DNA from: an uncultured Pelagibacteraceae bacterium
GTDB lineage: Bacteria > Pseudomonadota > Alphaproteobacteria > Pelagibacterales > Pelagibacteraceae
Assembly (NCBI GenBank): GCA_902569105.1
Contig: CACFTE010000001.1
Span: forward strand, 1-64,000
Reading direction: 5' to 3'
Length of the DNA: 64,000 bases
Shown here: piece after piece, positions 9,760 to 20,620 of the stretch
Numbering within the stretch: the stretch's first letter is position 1
How the letters are laid out: the number at the start of each line of letters is the position of its first letter
Translations under genes and position numbers: made by a program
The notes under the pieces: generated by a model
Databases searched by the model: none
What the model was told of the DNA's origin: nothing
Seen by the model: only the letters and a program-made list of their open reading frames with translations

Positions 9760-11253
9760 ATGAATTTAATACAACATTACATTAATGGTAAAGTTGTTTC
9801 GGGAGACTCCAAAAGAAAAGGTAAAGTTTTTAATCCTGCAACAGGAAGCCAAGAGTCAGAGGTTATATTAGGATCAAAATCTGATTTAGACAAAGCTGTT
9901 GAACATGCAAAAAAAGCCTTCTTGTCTTGGTCATCAAAGCCACCAATTCAAAGAGCAAGAATAATTTTTAAATATAAAGAATTAATTGAAAAAAACTCAG
10001 ATGAATTAACTAAACTTATAGTTTCAGAACATGGCAAAGTATATGATGATGCAAAAGGTTCACTCACAAGAGGTTTAGAAGTAGTAGAATTTGCTTGTGG
10101 AATTCCACAAATGCTAAAAGGTGAATTTACAGAGAATGTTGGAACTGAGATTGATAGTTGGTCGATTAGACAGCCTTTAGGAGTTTGTGCTGGAATTACT
10201 CCTTTTAATTTTCCAGCCATGGTTCCAATGTGGATGTTCCCGATGGCTATAGCATGTGGAAATACCTTTATACTAAAACCCTCTGAAAAAGATCCATCTT
10301 GTTCAATTAGATTAGCCGAATTATTTACGGAAGCTGGATTACCAGAAGGAGTTTTAAATGTAGTAAATGGAGATAAAGAAGTTGTAGACTCAATATTAAC
10401 TAATAAAGATATTCAAGCTGTTAGTTTTGTTGGATCAACTCCTATCGCAAAATATATTTATGAGACAGCAGCAAAAAATGAAAAAAGAGTTCAAGCATTA
10501 GGAGGAGCTAAAAATCACTGTGTTGTAATGCCGGACTGTGATCTAGACCAAGCCGTAAATGGATTAATGGGTGCTGCCTATGGTTCTGCTGGTGAGAGAT
10601 GTATGGCTCAATCCGTTGCTGTAGCTGTAGGTAATGTTGGGGATAAACTTGTTAATGAATTATCAAAAAAAGTCGAAGCATTAAAAATTGGACCAGGCAT
10701 GGATAAAAACTCAGAGATGGGTCCGTTAGTAACCAAAGAACATTTGGAAAAAGTAAAAGGTTATGTTGATCTTGGAGTAAAAGAAGGGGCTAATTTAGTT
10801 GTAGATGGTAGAAATATTAAACTTCAAGGTTATGAAAATGGTTTTTATATAGGTGGATGTTTGTTTGATAACGTAAAAAAAAATATGAGAATTTATAAAG
10901 AGGAAATTTTTGGACCAGTTTTATCTGTAGTCAGAGCTAAGGATTTTGATGAGGCCACACAACTGATAAATGACCATGAATTTGGAAATGGTACAAGTAT
11001 TTATACTAGAGATGGAGATGTAGGTAGAACTTTTGCAAGCAAAATTAAAGTTGGCATGGTTGGAATAAATATTCCTATCCCTGTGCCAGTTGCCTTTCAT
11101 AGCTTTGGTGGTTGGAAAAGATCATTATTTGGAGACCAGCATATGCATGGTCCTGAAGGAGTAAGATTTTATACAAAATTAAAAACAATAACTTCAAGAT
11201 GGCCCTCTGGCGTTAGATCTAACCCAGAATTTGTAATGCCTACAATGAAGTAA
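9760..11253 (+). CDS. mmsA: Methylmalonate-semialdehyde dehydrogenase (CoA-acylating)
   Basis: Converts methylmalonate semialdehyde to propionyl-CoA, or malonate semialdehyde to acetyl-CoA; used in valine, beta-alanine and 3-hydroxypropionate/acrylate catabolism. The 497 residues carry the MmsA-type SIRQPLGVCAGITPFNFPAM, the catalytic Cys281 in GSAGERCMAQ, and the C-terminal HSFGGWKRSLFGD. It lies between sdhB and mdh. Its position near dmdCBA fits a role in draining three-carbon products from DMSP or acrylate, but that is inference. Confidence 0.94.
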   Translation: MNLIQHYINGKVVSGDSKRKGKVFNPATGSQESEVILGSKSDLDKAVEHAKKAFLSWSSKPPIQRARIIFKYKELIEKNSDELTKLIVSEHGKVYDDAKGSLTRGLEVVEFACGIPQMLKGEFTENVGTEIDSWSIRQPLGVCAGITPFNFPAMVPMWMFPMAIACGNTFILKPSEKDPSCSIRLAELFTEAGLPEGVLNVVNGDKEVVDSILTNKDIQAVSFVGSTPIAKYIYETAAKNEKRVQALGGAKNHCVVMPDCDLDQAVNGLMGAAYGSAGERCMAQSVAVAVGNVGDKLVNELSKKVEALKIGPGMDKNSEMGPLVTKEHLEKVKGYVDLGVKEGANLVVDGRNIKLQGYENGFYIGGCLFDNVKKNMRIYKEEIFGPVLSVVRAKDFDEATQLINDHEFGNGTSIYTRDGDVGRTFASKIKVGMVGINIPIPVPVAFHSFGGWKRSLFGDQHMHGPEGVRFYTKLKTITSRWPSGVRSNPEFVMPTMK

Positions 11254-12231
<978 letters not shown>

Positions 12232-13392
12232 ATGAATATTCACGAGCATCAAGCAAAACAGATTTTAAAAAAATATGGTGCTGCTGTGCCAAACGGAGTT
12301 TTTGGTTTCTCATCCGAGGAAATTGTCGAAAAAGCTAAAAAACTAAATACAGAAAAATATGTTCTGAAAGCTCAAATCCATGCTGGCGGAAGAGGAAAAG
12401 CTGGAGGGGTTAAAATACTAGATAATATTGAAGATTTAAGCTTAGCTTCAAAGGAAATGTTGGGGAAAGTTTTGATTACACATCAAACTGGACCTACTGG
12501 GAAGGAAGTAAAAAGATTATATGTTGAAGAATCTTCAAATATAAAAAAAGAGTTTTATCTTTCTTGTTTAGTTGACCGTGCGAGCTCGAAGATAGCATTC
12601 ATATCAAGTGATCAAGGGGGAATGGATATTGAAGAAGTTGCAAAATCAAATCCAGAAAAAATTATAACTACAAAAGTAGATTTAATTGATGAAATAAAAG
12701 AGGAAGATTGTAAAAAAATAATTAAAATATTTAATTTAGACGAAAAAACATCTCTGCAAGGAATTAAATTAATAAAATCTATATATAAAATGTTTATTTC
12801 TACAGATGCAAATTTAGTTGAGATTAATCCATTAATTTTAACAGAAGAAAATGATTTACTTTGTCTAGATGCTAAAATGAATTTTGATGATAATTCAATA
12901 TTTAGACATCCAGAAATTTTAGAATTAAGAGATTTAAACGAAGAAGATCCAGCAGAGATAGAAGCAAGTAATTATGATTTGGCATACATAAAATTAGATG
13001 GAAGTATTGGATGCATGGTGAACGGAGCTGGTTTAGCTATGGCAACAATGGATATTATTAAGTTATATGGAGAAGAGCCTGCAAATTTTTTAGATGTTGG
13101 TGGTGGAGCATCAAAAGAAAAAGTTTCTGCTGCATTTAAAATTATTCTTTCAGACAAAAATGTTAAAGGAATATTAATTAATATATTTGGTGGTATCATG
13201 AGATGTGATGTTCTTGCCCAAGGAGTTGTCGATGCTGCAAAAGAAATAAAAATCGATGTACCGTTAGTTGTAAGGTTAGCGGGAACTAATTTTTTAGAAG
13301 GAAAAAAAATTTTGGATAATTCAGGTTTAGAAATAATTTCAGCTTCAGATTTATCCGACGCAGCAGAAAAAATTGTTAAGGAAATTAAATAA
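12232..13392 (+). CDS. sucC: Succinyl-CoA synthetase beta subunit (ADP-forming)
   Basis: Beta subunit of succinyl-CoA synthetase, which makes ATP or GTP from succinyl-CoA; 386 residues. It begins with the typical [16 protein letters not shown], has the ATP-grasp segment [14 protein letters not shown], the metal-site EINPL, and the C-terminal [13 protein letters not shown] and [13 protein letters not shown]. It starts directly after the mdh stop and shares 1 nt with sucD (TAATG). Confidence 0.98.
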   Translation: MNIHEHQAKQILKKYGAAVPNGVFGFSSEEIVEKAKKLNTEKYVLKAQIHAGGRGKAGGVKILDNIEDLSLASKEMLGKVLITHQTGPTGKEVKRLYVEESSNIKKEFYLSCLVDRASSKIAFISSDQGGMDIEEVAKSNPEKIITTKVDLIDEIKEEDCKKIIKIFNLDEKTSLQGIKLIKSIYKMFISTDANLVEINPLILTEENDLLCLDAKMNFDDNSIFRHPEILELRDLNEEDPAEIEASNYDLAYIKLDGSIGCMVNGAGLAMATMDIIKLYGEEPANFLDVGGGASKEKVSAAFKIILSDKNVKGILINIFGGIMRCDVLAQGVVDAAKEIKIDVPLVVRLAGTNFLEGKKILDNSGLEIISASDLSDAAEKIVKEIK

Positions 13393-14267
13393 TGTCAGTT
13401 TTAGTCAACAAAGATACAAAGGTAATATGCCAAGGATTTACAGGTTCGCATGGCACCTTTCATTCTGAGCAATCTATTAAATATGGAACCAATCTTGTAG
13501 GAGGTGTTACTCCAAAAAAAGGAGGTCAAACACATTTGGAAAGACCAGTCTTTAACACTGTACAAGAAGCAAAGAATGAAACAGGAGCAAACGCAACTAT
13601 GATTTATGTTCCTGCAAAATTTGCAGCAGCTGCAATCATCGAGGCAATAGATGCTTCTATGGAGCTAATTGTTTGTATAACTGAAGGAATACCAATTTTA
13701 GATATGCTCAAGGTTAAGCAGAAATTATCGGGATCTAATTCCCGATTAATAGGACCCAACTGTCCTGGTATTATAACTCCAGATGAATGTAAAATTGGAA
13801 TAATGCCTGGAAATATTCATAAAAAAGGATCAGTAGGAATAGTTTCAAGATCAGGAACTTTAACTTATGAAGCTGTAGCTCAAACAACAGCAAACGGTTT
13901 GGGTCAATCAACCTGCATAGGTATTGGTGGAGACCCTATTAATGGAACAAATTTTATCGATTGTTTAGATTTATTTTTGAATGATCCTGAAACTGAGTCC
14001 ATTTTAATGATAGGTGAAATTGGTGGAACAGCAGAAGAAGAAGCCTCTGATTTTATTAAAAATCATAAAATTAAAAAAACAATGGTTGGTTTTATTGCGG
14101 GAGTTACTGCTCCACCAGGTCGAAGAATGGGTCATGCAGGTGCCATAATATCAGGAGGAAAAGGCGGCGCTTCAGAAAAAATAAAAACGATGGAAGATGC
14201 TGGTATTACAATTGCAAAATCACCAGCAGATATCGGAAAAACTCTGTTAAACAAATTGTCTAATTGA
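13392..14267 (+). CDS. sucD: Succinyl-CoA synthetase alpha subunit
   Basis: CoA-binding subunit that forms the phosphohistidine intermediate; 291 residues. It shows the CoA-binding [29 protein letters not shown], and the phosphorylated His248 in [17 protein letters not shown]. Cotranscription with sucC is near certain from the 1-nt overlap. A promoter for sucA begins within its last codons (14264). Confidence 0.98.
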   Translation: MSVLVNKDTKVICQGFTGSHGTFHSEQSIKYGTNLVGGVTPKKGGQTHLERPVFNTVQEAKNETGANATMIYVPAKFAAAAIIEAIDASMELIVCITEGIPILDMLKVKQKLSGSNSRLIGPNCPGIITPDECKIGIMPGNIHKKGSVGIVSRSGTLTYEAVAQTTANGLGQSTCIGIGGDPINGTNFIDCLDLFLNDPETESILMIGEIGGTAEEEASDFIKNHKIKKTMVGFIAGVTAPPGRRMGHAGAIISGGKGGASEKIKTMEDAGITIAKSPADIGKTLLNKLSN

Positions 14268-14292
14268 AATATTTAAATATCATCAATATAAT
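14264..14292 (+). promoter_or_regulatory. Promoter of sucA, predicted leaderless start
   Basis: TTGAAA (14264-14269) and a consensus TATAAT (14287-14292) are separated by exactly 17 nt. The -10 ends 8 nt before the sucA ATG, so initiation about 7 nt downstream would place the 5' end at or next to the start codon. No Shine-Dalgarno is seen. The -35 overlaps the sucD stop codon. Confidence 0.6.
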
Positions 14293-14300
14293 AACTGAAA

Positions 14301-17198
14301 ATGAGTATTTCCAGCAATCGTAAACTCGAAGAGACTTCGTTTTTAAGTAAGTCAAATAGTACTTTTATAGAACAGATGTATCTTAAGTATCTTAATAAAG
14401 ATGCGAACTTATCAGCTGAATGGAAAACTTATTTTGAAAAATTAAATGAGGAAACTTCTGTAGCTATCAAAGAGCTAGAGGGACCGTCTTGGGGTAAAAA
14501 AACAAAATTTAAATCTGAACAACTAGAAAGTATAGTTTTAGAAAATAAAAACAATGGCTTTAGTAAAAATGAAAATTATAATACTGCAGATTTTAAAGAG
14601 GCAAGCAATGAATCTATAAAAGCAATTGCTTTAATAAGAGCTTATAGAATAAGAGGTCACCTTCTTGCTAAATTAGATCCATTGGGCCTGTCTTCAACAG
14701 AATATTTAGATGAGTTGCATCCAGATTTTTATGGTTTTAAAAAAGAAAGTTACGATAAGCCAATTTTTTTAAATGGTACAATAAATAAAAACTATTCTTC
14801 AATTAAAGAAATATTATCATTTTTGAGAAAAACTTATTGTGGATCGGTTGGATATGAATTTATGCATCTTTCTGATCCGATAGAAAGAAAATGGTTCAGA
14901 GATAGAATTGAATTAGATGAAAAAGGAATTTCTTTTACAAAAAACGGAAAATTAGCAATCCTTAATAAGTTGATTCAAGCAGAGGGATTTGAAAAATACT
15001 TAGCAAAAAAATATGTTGGCACTAAAAGATTTGGTTTAGATGGTGGCGAGTCCTTAATCCCAGCTTTAGAGCAAATTATTAAAGTAGGAGGGCAGTATTC
15101 AGTTAAAGAGGTAAAAATAGGAATGCCTCATAGAGGAAGGCTAAATGTTTTGGCTAACCTTTTACAAAAGTCTTACAAAAGAATATTCAATGAATTTGCA
15201 GGTGAATATGGAGAAATTGATAAAGATAGTACTGGTGATGTGAAATATCATTTGGGAGCTTCATCAGATAGAGAATTTGATGGAAATTCAGTTCATATCA
15301 GTCTAACTGATAACCCTTCACATTTAGAGGCGGTTAATCCAGTTGTTCTAGGCCAAACAAGAGCTAAACAATTTTTTCATAAAGATCAAAAAAGAAAAAA
15401 AGTAATTCCAGTTTTATTGCATGGTGATGCTGCTTTTGCTGGACAAGGTATTGTGGCTGAATGTTTTGCCATGTCAGGATTACCAGGTCACAATACTGGT
15501 GGCACAATTCATATAATTGTTAATAACCAAATTGGTTTTACAACCAGTCCAAGATTTGCAAGATCTTCACCTTATCCTTCAGATGTAGCAAAAATGGTTG
15601 AAGCCCCTATTTTACATGTAAACGCAGACGACCCAGAGGCAGTAGTATATTGTGCAAGAATCGCAACAGAATTTAGACTTCAATTTAATAGAGATGTTGT
15701 AATAGATTTAATTTGTTACAGAAGATTTGGACATAATGAGGGAGATGAGCCGTCTTTTACACAACCTCTAATGTATAAAAAAATTAGATCTCATAAATCA
15801 AGCCTAACTCTTTATGGTGAAAAATTAGTAAATGAAAATACAATTACAAACGACGAATTTGAAAAACAAAAAACTGAATTTAAAAATTTATTAGATCAAC
15901 AGTTTCAAACTGCAAAAGACTATAAGCCAAAAATTGAATGGTTTGAAGGAACTTGGACAAGATACAAACCTCAAAAAGGAAAAGATATAAGAGGAGTTAG
16001 TGGCTTTGACACTAAAGAATTAACTGCAATTTCAGAAAAAATTCATACGTTAGATGAAAAATTGAGTGTACATAAAACAATAACAAAAATTTTTGCAAAT
16101 AGACGTAAATCAGTCCTTGAAGGAAAAAATATAGATTGGTCAACTGCGGAAGCTCTTGCTTTTGGATCACTTTTGAAAAAAGGGAATCCAGTAAGATTGG
16201 TTGGTCAGGATACAGGACGGGGAACCTTTAGTCAAAGGCACTCAGTTTTAAGAAACCAAATCGATAACAGCAGATATATTCCTTTAAATAATATTTCTAA
16301 TGATCAAAAAAATTTTGAAGTCGTTGATAGTTTATTGTCTGAATTTGCAGTATTAGGTTTTGAGTATGGTTATAGTTTAGTCGAACCTGAAACATTGGTT
16401 CTATGGGAAGCACAGTTTGGAGATTTTGCAAATGGTGCTCAGGTTATTATTGATCAATTCATCGCTTCTGGAGAGAGAAAATGGTCACGTGCATCAGGAC
16501 TAGTTTTACTTTTGCCCCACGGGTATGAAGGTCAAGGGCCCGAACACTCTTCTGCTAGATTAGAAAGATTTTTACAATTATGTGCAAAAGATAATTTACA
16601 AATTATGAATATAACAACTCCCGCTAATTACTTTCATGCCTTAAGACGACAAATTACAAGAGATTTCAGAAAACCTTTGGTAATAATGACACCAAAATCT
16701 TTATTAAGGCACAAGCATTGTGTTTCGAACTTAGAAGATTTTAGCAAAACAAATTCATTTCATAGAATTTTATGGGATCATGCGCTTGATTCAAAGTATG
16801 GATTTATAAAACTTAAAAATGCTAAAGATATAAATAAAGTAATTATATGTTCGGGTAAGGTTTACTTTGATTTACTAGAAGAAAGAGAAAAAACAAAAAG
16901 AAATGATGTGTTGTTACTTAGAATTGAACAACTTTATCCTTTTCCAGCAAAATCTTTAGCAAAAGAATTAAAACCATACATTAAAAATGCTAAGTTTTAT
17001 TGGTGTCAAGAGGAACCAAAGAATATGGGTGGATGGTTTTTTGTAAGAGATTATATTGATTGGACATTAGATTATATAAAAGCTAAGAATAATAAAATTT
17101 CTTACATTGGAAGAGAATTTGCTTCAACACCTGCAACAGGTTATGCTAAAAGACATTTAGCACAACAGAAAGAAATTATAAACGAGGTATTTAGATAA
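14301..17198 (+). CDS. sucA: 2-oxoglutarate dehydrogenase E1 component
   Basis: Thiamine-diphosphate enzyme that decarboxylates 2-oxoglutarate and passes the succinyl group to SucB; 965 residues, normal for E1o. Evidence includes the N-terminal E2-interaction helix ([13 protein letters not shown]), [15 protein letters not shown], the ThDP fold [13 protein letters not shown]...NNQIGFT, and [21 protein letters not shown] in the transketolase-like domain. A 33-nt gap with its own promoter separates it from sucD; sucB follows after 1 nt. Confidence 0.98.
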   Translation: MSISSNRKLEETSFLSKSNSTFIEQMYLKYLNKDANLSAEWKTYFEKLNEETSVAIKELEGPSWGKKTKFKSEQLESIVLENKNNGFSKNENYNTADFKEASNESIKAIALIRAYRIRGHLLAKLDPLGLSSTEYLDELHPDFYGFKKESYDKPIFLNGTINKNYSSIKEILSFLRKTYCGSVGYEFMHLSDPIERKWFRDRIELDEKGISFTKNGKLAILNKLIQAEGFEKYLAKKYVGTKRFGLDGGESLIPALEQIIKVGGQYSVKEVKIGMPHRGRLNVLANLLQKSYKRIFNEFAGEYGEIDKDSTGDVKYHLGASSDREFDGNSVHISLTDNPSHLEAVNPVVLGQTRAKQFFHKDQKRKKVIPVLLHGDAAFAGQGIVAECFAMSGLPGHNTGGTIHIIVNNQIGFTTSPRFARSSPYPSDVAKMVEAPILHVNADDPEAVVYCARIATEFRLQFNRDVVIDLICYRRFGHNEGDEPSFTQPLMYKKIRSHKSSLTLYGEKLVNENTITNDEFEKQKTEFKNLLDQQFQTAKDYKPKIEWFEGTWTRYKPQKGKDIRGVSGFDTKELTAISEKIHTLDEKLSVHKTITKIFANRRKSVLEGKNIDWSTAEALAFGSLLKKGNPVRLVGQDTGRGTFSQRHSVLRNQIDNSRYIPLNNISNDQKNFEVVDSLLSEFAVLGFEYGYSLVEPETLVLWEAQFGDFANGAQVIIDQFIASGERKWSRASGLVLLLPHGYEGQGPEHSSARLERFLQLCAKDNLQIMNITTPANYFHALRRQITRDFRKPLVIMTPKSLLRHKHCVSNLEDFSKTNSFHRILWDHALDSKYGFIKLKNAKDINKVIICSGKVYFDLLEEREKTKRNDVLLLRIEQLYPFPAKSLAKELKPYIKNAKFYWCQEEPKNMGGWFFVRDYIDWTLDYIKAKNNKISYIGREFASTPATGYAKRHLAQQKEIINEVFR

Positions 17199-17199
17199 A

Positions 17200-18504
17200 A
17201 TGAGTGAAGAAATAGTCGTTCCGGTTTTAGGCGAAAGTATTACAGAGGCTACTGTTTCAAAATGGTTAAAGACCGCAGGAGAAAATGTAAAGGCAGATGA
17301 GCCAATTGTAGAACTAGAGACCGATAAGGTTAACCTTGAAGTTCCATCTCCAGTAAATGGAGTTTTATCTAATATTAAAACAAAAGAAGGAGAAACAGTA
17401 AAAGTTGGAGCATTATTAGGTGTAGTCACAGAGGGAGAAAGCAAAGATACTAAGGAAATTAAAAAAATTGAGCCTGAGCAAAAAATTGAAAAAGAAGCTA
17501 AAAAAATATTAGAAGAAAAGTCAAATGTAGTTAATTTTGAAAAAAATAAATCTGTAGAACCAAAAATTTTTGATGAAAATAAAGGTGAAGAACCTTTAAT
17601 CTTAACAAATGAAATTAAAAAAATGGAAACACCAAGTCCAAATAGTAATTTAAATTTATCACCAGCAGTTAGAAAAATTGTTAAAGATAAAAATATTGAT
17701 ATCTCAAAGGTGGATGGCACTGGTAGAGAGGGTAGGATTTTAAAAGGTGATTTAATAAATTTAATGTCTTCAAAACCTTCTCCTAATCAAAGAAAATTAA
17801 AAAAGGGTCAAGAAGAACGTGTAAAAATGACAAGACTTAGACAAACAATCGCTACAAGATTAAAGGAGGCGCAAAATTCAGCAGCAATGCTAACAACATT
17901 TAATGAAGTTGATATGAGCGCAATAATACAAATGAGAAAAGATAATCAGGAAGATTTTCAAAAATCATTTGGAATAAAATTGGGATTTATGTCATTTTTT
18001 GTAAAAGCATGTGTATTAGGATTAAGACTCTACCCAAGCATTAACGCTGAAGTAGATAATGATCATATAATTTATAAAAATTATTATAACATTAGTTTTG
18101 CAGTAGGAACTGAAAAAGGGTTAGTAGTTCCAGTTTTAAAAGATGCAGATGAATTATCTTTTGCTGATATAGAAAAAAACATTAAAGCTATTTCAGAAAA
18201 AGCTAAGGATGGAAATTTAACTATTGAAGATCTTCAAGGAGGGACTTTTACAATAAGTAATGGAGGAGTTTATGGATCTATGCTTTCAACACCTATACTA
18301 AATCCCCCACAATCTGGAGTGCTAGGTATGCACAATATTATCGAAAGACCAATAGCTGTTAATGGTAAAATAGAAATTAGGCCAGTTATGTATCTTGCAT
18401 TATCTTATGATCATAGAATTATTGATGGAAAAGACTCAGTTTCATTTCTAAAAACAGTTAAAGAAAATTTGGAGGATCCAAGAAGGTTATTTCTAAATAT
18501 ATAA
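17200..18504 (+). CDS. sucB: 2-oxoglutarate dehydrogenase E2 component (dihydrolipoyl succinyltransferase)
   Basis: Core acyltransferase of the 2-oxoglutarate dehydrogenase complex, 434 residues. One lipoyl domain (residues 1-80) has lipoyl-Lys43 in [12 protein letters not shown] charged, Lys/Glu-rich linker follows, then an E3/E1-binding domain around 148-190 ([13 protein letters not shown]...[11 protein letters not shown]) and the catalytic domain ending in [16 protein letters not shown] with the active-site His. Confidence 0.97.
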   Translation: MSEEIVVPVLGESITEATVSKWLKTAGENVKADEPIVELETDKVNLEVPSPVNGVLSNIKTKEGETVKVGALLGVVTEGESKDTKEIKKIEPEQKIEKEAKKILEEKSNVVNFEKNKSVEPKIFDENKGEEPLILTNEIKKMETPSPNSNLNLSPAVRKIVKDKNIDISKVDGTGREGRILKGDLINLMSSKPSPNQRKLKKGQEERVKMTRLRQTIATRLKEAQNSAAMLTTFNEVDMSAIIQMRKDNQEDFQKSFGIKLGFMSFFVKACVLGLRLYPSINAEVDNDHIIYKNYYNISFAVGTEKGLVVPVLKDADELSFADIEKNIKAISEKAKDGNLTIEDLQGGTFTISNGGVYGSMLSTPILNPPQSGVLGMHNIIERPIAVNGKIEIRPVMYLALSYDHRIIDGKDSVSFLKTVKENLEDPRRLFLNI

Positions 18505-18506
18505 AT

Positions 18507-19907
18507 ATGTCAGAAAAATTTGATGCAGTTGTAATAGGTGGTGGTCCAGGAGGTTATGTTTGTGCAATTAGACTAGCTCAACTTGGAAAAAAAACAGCTT
18601 GCATAGAGTCAAGAGGATCTCTAGGTGGCACATGTTTAAATGTAGGATGTATTCCTTCAAAAAGTCTATTAAATTTGTCTGAAAATTTTCATAAGGCAAA
18701 AAACTTTGATAAAATTGGAATTGAGTTAGGCTCTTTAAAACTTAATCTTCCAAAGATGATGAAAAATAAAGAAAAAGCAGTAACAGTTTTAACTAAAGGT
18801 ATCGAGTTTTTATTTAAAAAAAATAAAGTTACCTATTTTAAAGGAATAGGTTCAATCATAGGAAATAATCAAATATCTTTGAAATCTGCTGATAATAAAG
18901 AAGAGAAGATAGAGACAAAAAATATTATTATAGCAACAGGTTCTGATCCAGTATCTCTGCCTGGTATTAAGTTTGATGAAGAAAAAATAGTTTCATCTAC
19001 GGGGGCACTTTCATTAAAAGAGGTTCCTAAAAAATTGGTCGTAGTTGGTGGTGGATATATTGGTCTTGAAATGGGATCAGTTTGGTCAAGACTTGGATCT
19101 GAAGTTCAAGTTGTTGAATTTCTTGATCACATAACGCCTGGCATGGATAAAGAAATATCTAATGAATTTCAAAAATTATTGAAGAAACAAGGAATAAATT
19201 TTAACTTAAAATTAAAAGTTGAGTCAATTTCAAAAAATAATAATGGAGTTACAGTAAATACGACTGATGAAAATGGTAATAAAAATAAATTTGATTGTGA
19301 TGTAGTTCTTGTTTCAGTTGGTAGAAAACCTAATACTAGCAATTTAAGCTTAGATAAAGTTGGAGTTGAAAAAGATAAAAAAGGTAGAATTAAAGTAAAT
19401 AATAATTTTCAAACAAATATTAAAAATATATTTGCGATCGGTGATGTCATTGAGGGTCCAATGTTAGCTCATAAAGCTGAAGAGGAAGGAATAGCAGTAG
19501 CAGAGATCATTGCTGGACAGTCTGGTCATGTAAATTATGATACAATACCAGGGGTAATTTATACATCGCCAGAAGTGGCATCTATCGGTAAAACAGAAGA
19601 ACAGCTCAAAGAAAAAAAAGTAGATTATAAAGTAGGAAAATTTCCTTTCATGGCAAACTCAAGAGCAAAAGCAATTGATGAACCAGAGGGTTTTGTTAAA
19701 ATATTAGCAGATTCTAAAACTGATAGAGTTCTTGGAGTGCATATGATTGGCCCTCATGCCGGTGAACTCATTGCAGAAATGTCTGTTGCTATGGAATTTG
19801 GTGCGAGTTCTGAGGATATAGCGCGAACTTGTCATGCTCATCCTACTTTCTCAGAAGCTGTAAAAGAAGCAGCATTATCAGTTGATAAACGACAGATCCA
19901 TTCTTAG
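18507..19907 (+). CDS. lpdA: Dihydrolipoyl dehydrogenase (E3)
   Basis: Flavoprotein that reoxidises dihydrolipoamide in 2-oxoacid dehydrogenase complexes with NAD; 466 residues. Present are the FAD loop VIGGGPGGYVCAIRLA, the redox-active disulfide in GGTCLNVGCIPSKSLL, the NAD loop VVGGGYIGLEMGSVW, and the C-terminal catalytic HAHPTFSEAVKEA. It ends the long plus-strand metabolic directon and probably serves 2-oxoglutarate dehydrogenase; sharing with other complexes cannot be excluded. Confidence 0.97.
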   Translation: MSEKFDAVVIGGGPGGYVCAIRLAQLGKKTACIESRGSLGGTCLNVGCIPSKSLLNLSENFHKAKNFDKIGIELGSLKLNLPKMMKNKEKAVTVLTKGIEFLFKKNKVTYFKGIGSIIGNNQISLKSADNKEEKIETKNIIIATGSDPVSLPGIKFDEEKIVSSTGALSLKEVPKKLVVVGGGYIGLEMGSVWSRLGSEVQVVEFLDHITPGMDKEISNEFQKLLKKQGINFNLKLKVESISKNNNGVTVNTTDENGNKNKFDCDVVLVSVGRKPNTSNLSLDKVGVEKDKKGRIKVNNNFQTNIKNIFAIGDVIEGPMLAHKAEEEGIAVAEIIAGQSGHVNYDTIPGVIYTSPEVASIGKTEEQLKEKKVDYKVGKFPFMANSRAKAIDEPEGFVKILADSKTDRVLGVHMIGPHAGELIAEMSVAMEFGASSEDIARTCHAHPTFSEAVKEAALSVDKRQIHS

Positions 19908-19945
19908 TCTTCTTAATTAATTACATTTATTATAATTTAAAATGA

Positions 19946-19951
19946 TATAAT
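19946..19951 (+). promoter_or_regulatory. Extended -10 element, predicted leaderless start
   Basis: TATAAT at 19946-19951 preceded by TG at 19943-19944 (TGnTATAAT) is a consensus extended -10. It ends 8 nt before the ATG at 19960, so the transcript should start at or within 1-2 nt of the start codon. There is no Shine-Dalgarno and no strong -35. Confidence 0.5.
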
Positions 19952-19959
19952 CTCTAATA

Positions 19960-20280
19960 ATGGCTAGAATTAAAAAATCAAAAGATAATTTCTTTGTAAG
20001 GTTCTGGAATGGACAACTTTCTCTTCCAATGTCCTATTGGGGCGTTGGTGTAGGCATCGGAATGCTTTATACGTTTCTAGTATTGATTATCATACTAGGT
20101 CTTGGAATGAGCGACGATGCGATGTGGGGTTTTGTAATTCCATTTCAAATTTATACTGTTGTTGGAATTTGGAGATCATCTGACAAATATAAAGGACCTA
20201 AATTTTGGGCAATACTAGCAAAAATAGCTGTTGTGTTAGGAATAATTTCTAATTTTGCTTCAATGTTAACTGGCTATTAA
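19960..20280 (+). CDS. Small integral membrane protein, unknown function
   Basis: 106 residues; I do not recognise the family. After a basic N terminus (MARIKKSKD) come aromatic residues and about three hydrophobic segments (roughly 28-50, 55-70 and 84-104) joined by a charged loop (WRSSDKYKGPKFWA). The pattern suggests an inner-membrane protein with the N terminus inside. It is monocistronic: it has its own extended -10 and a strong bidirectional terminator follows at 20324. Coding is supported by the clean frame, promoter and terminator. It may be a clade-specific protein. Confidence 0.75.
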   Translation: MARIKKSKDNFFVRFWNGQLSLPMSYWGVGVGIGMLYTFLVLIIILGLGMSDDAMWGFVIPFQIYTVVGIWRSSDKYKGPKFWAILAKIAVVLGIISNFASMLTGY

Positions 20281-20323
20281 TTTTAAATTATAGTTTTATT
20301 TTAAAACATATAATTTTTTATTA

Positions 20324-20344
20324 GCCCCTCAATTAATGAGGGGC
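20324..20344. terminator. Bidirectional hairpin terminator
   Basis: Perfect 8-bp inverted repeat GCCCCTCA / TGAGGGGC with a 5-nt loop. On the plus strand it is followed by AATGTTTTATTT; on the minus strand by TAATAAAAAATT. It lies between the converging genes at 19960 and 20358 and is the most GC-rich hairpin I noticed in the noncoding DNA of this window. Confidence 0.8.
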
Positions 20345-20357
20345 AATGTTTTATTTA

Positions 20358-20483
20358 TTAATAATCGTAACAGTAAGTTGTACAGCTATTACCATAACAG
20401 CTGGTAGTACAATAAGAATATCCCGCTATAGCATTTCCACTTAGCAATGTAAGGATACCCAGCATAAGTCCTATTTTTTTCAT
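20358..20483 (-). CDS. Exported Cys/Tyr-rich microprotein, unknown function
   Basis: 41 residues. The start at 20483 is chosen because a full AAAGGAGG Shine-Dalgarno sits just before the ATG; upstream in-frame codons look non-coding. Residues 1-20 form a signal peptide (MKKIGLMLGILTLLSGNAIA) with a signal peptidase I-like AIA end. The mature part is only about 21 residues, rich in Tyr, Thr and Ser, with four cysteines spaced CX3CX4CX3C. No lipobox is seen. The spacing suggests two disulfides or metal binding. It faces the bidirectional terminator at 20324 and is divergent from the gene at 20621. Confidence 0.75.
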   Translation of the reverse strand: MKKIGLMLGILTLLSGNAIAGYSYCTTSCYGNSCTTYCYDY

Positions 20484-20552
20484 TTTTCCTCCTTTGTTAA
20501 AAATAAGATAATCATGCTTAAAAATATTTGTATGTGAAAAGCGATAGTAAAT

Positions 20553-20593
20553 ATTGGACAAATCCACAATTATATAGATTTTATTTGTCCAAT
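20553..20593. repeat. Perfect 11-bp dyad in a divergent intergenic region
   Basis: ATTGGACAAAT (20553-20563) is repeated as its exact inverse complement ATTTGTCCAAT (20583-20593) around a 19-nt spacer. It sits between the divergent microprotein (start 20483) and the gene at 20621. It could be an operator for a dimeric regulator. As a plus-strand hairpin followed by T5 it could instead be a weak terminator. Confidence 0.6.
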
Positions 20594-20620
20594 TTTTCAG
20601 TTAGAATTTCTTATATAAAA

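Noticed and set aside
17157-17720. 187-codon open frame opposite sucB
   Set aside because: Ser/Leu/Phe-rich composition is the mirror of the Lys/Glu-rich sucB linker; no independent coding signal.
20528-20620. N-terminal extension of the 153-residue regulator-like protein
   Set aside because: The upstream 31 codons run through the dyad and promoter region and look non-coding; the ATG at 20621 fits the conserved-looking start better.
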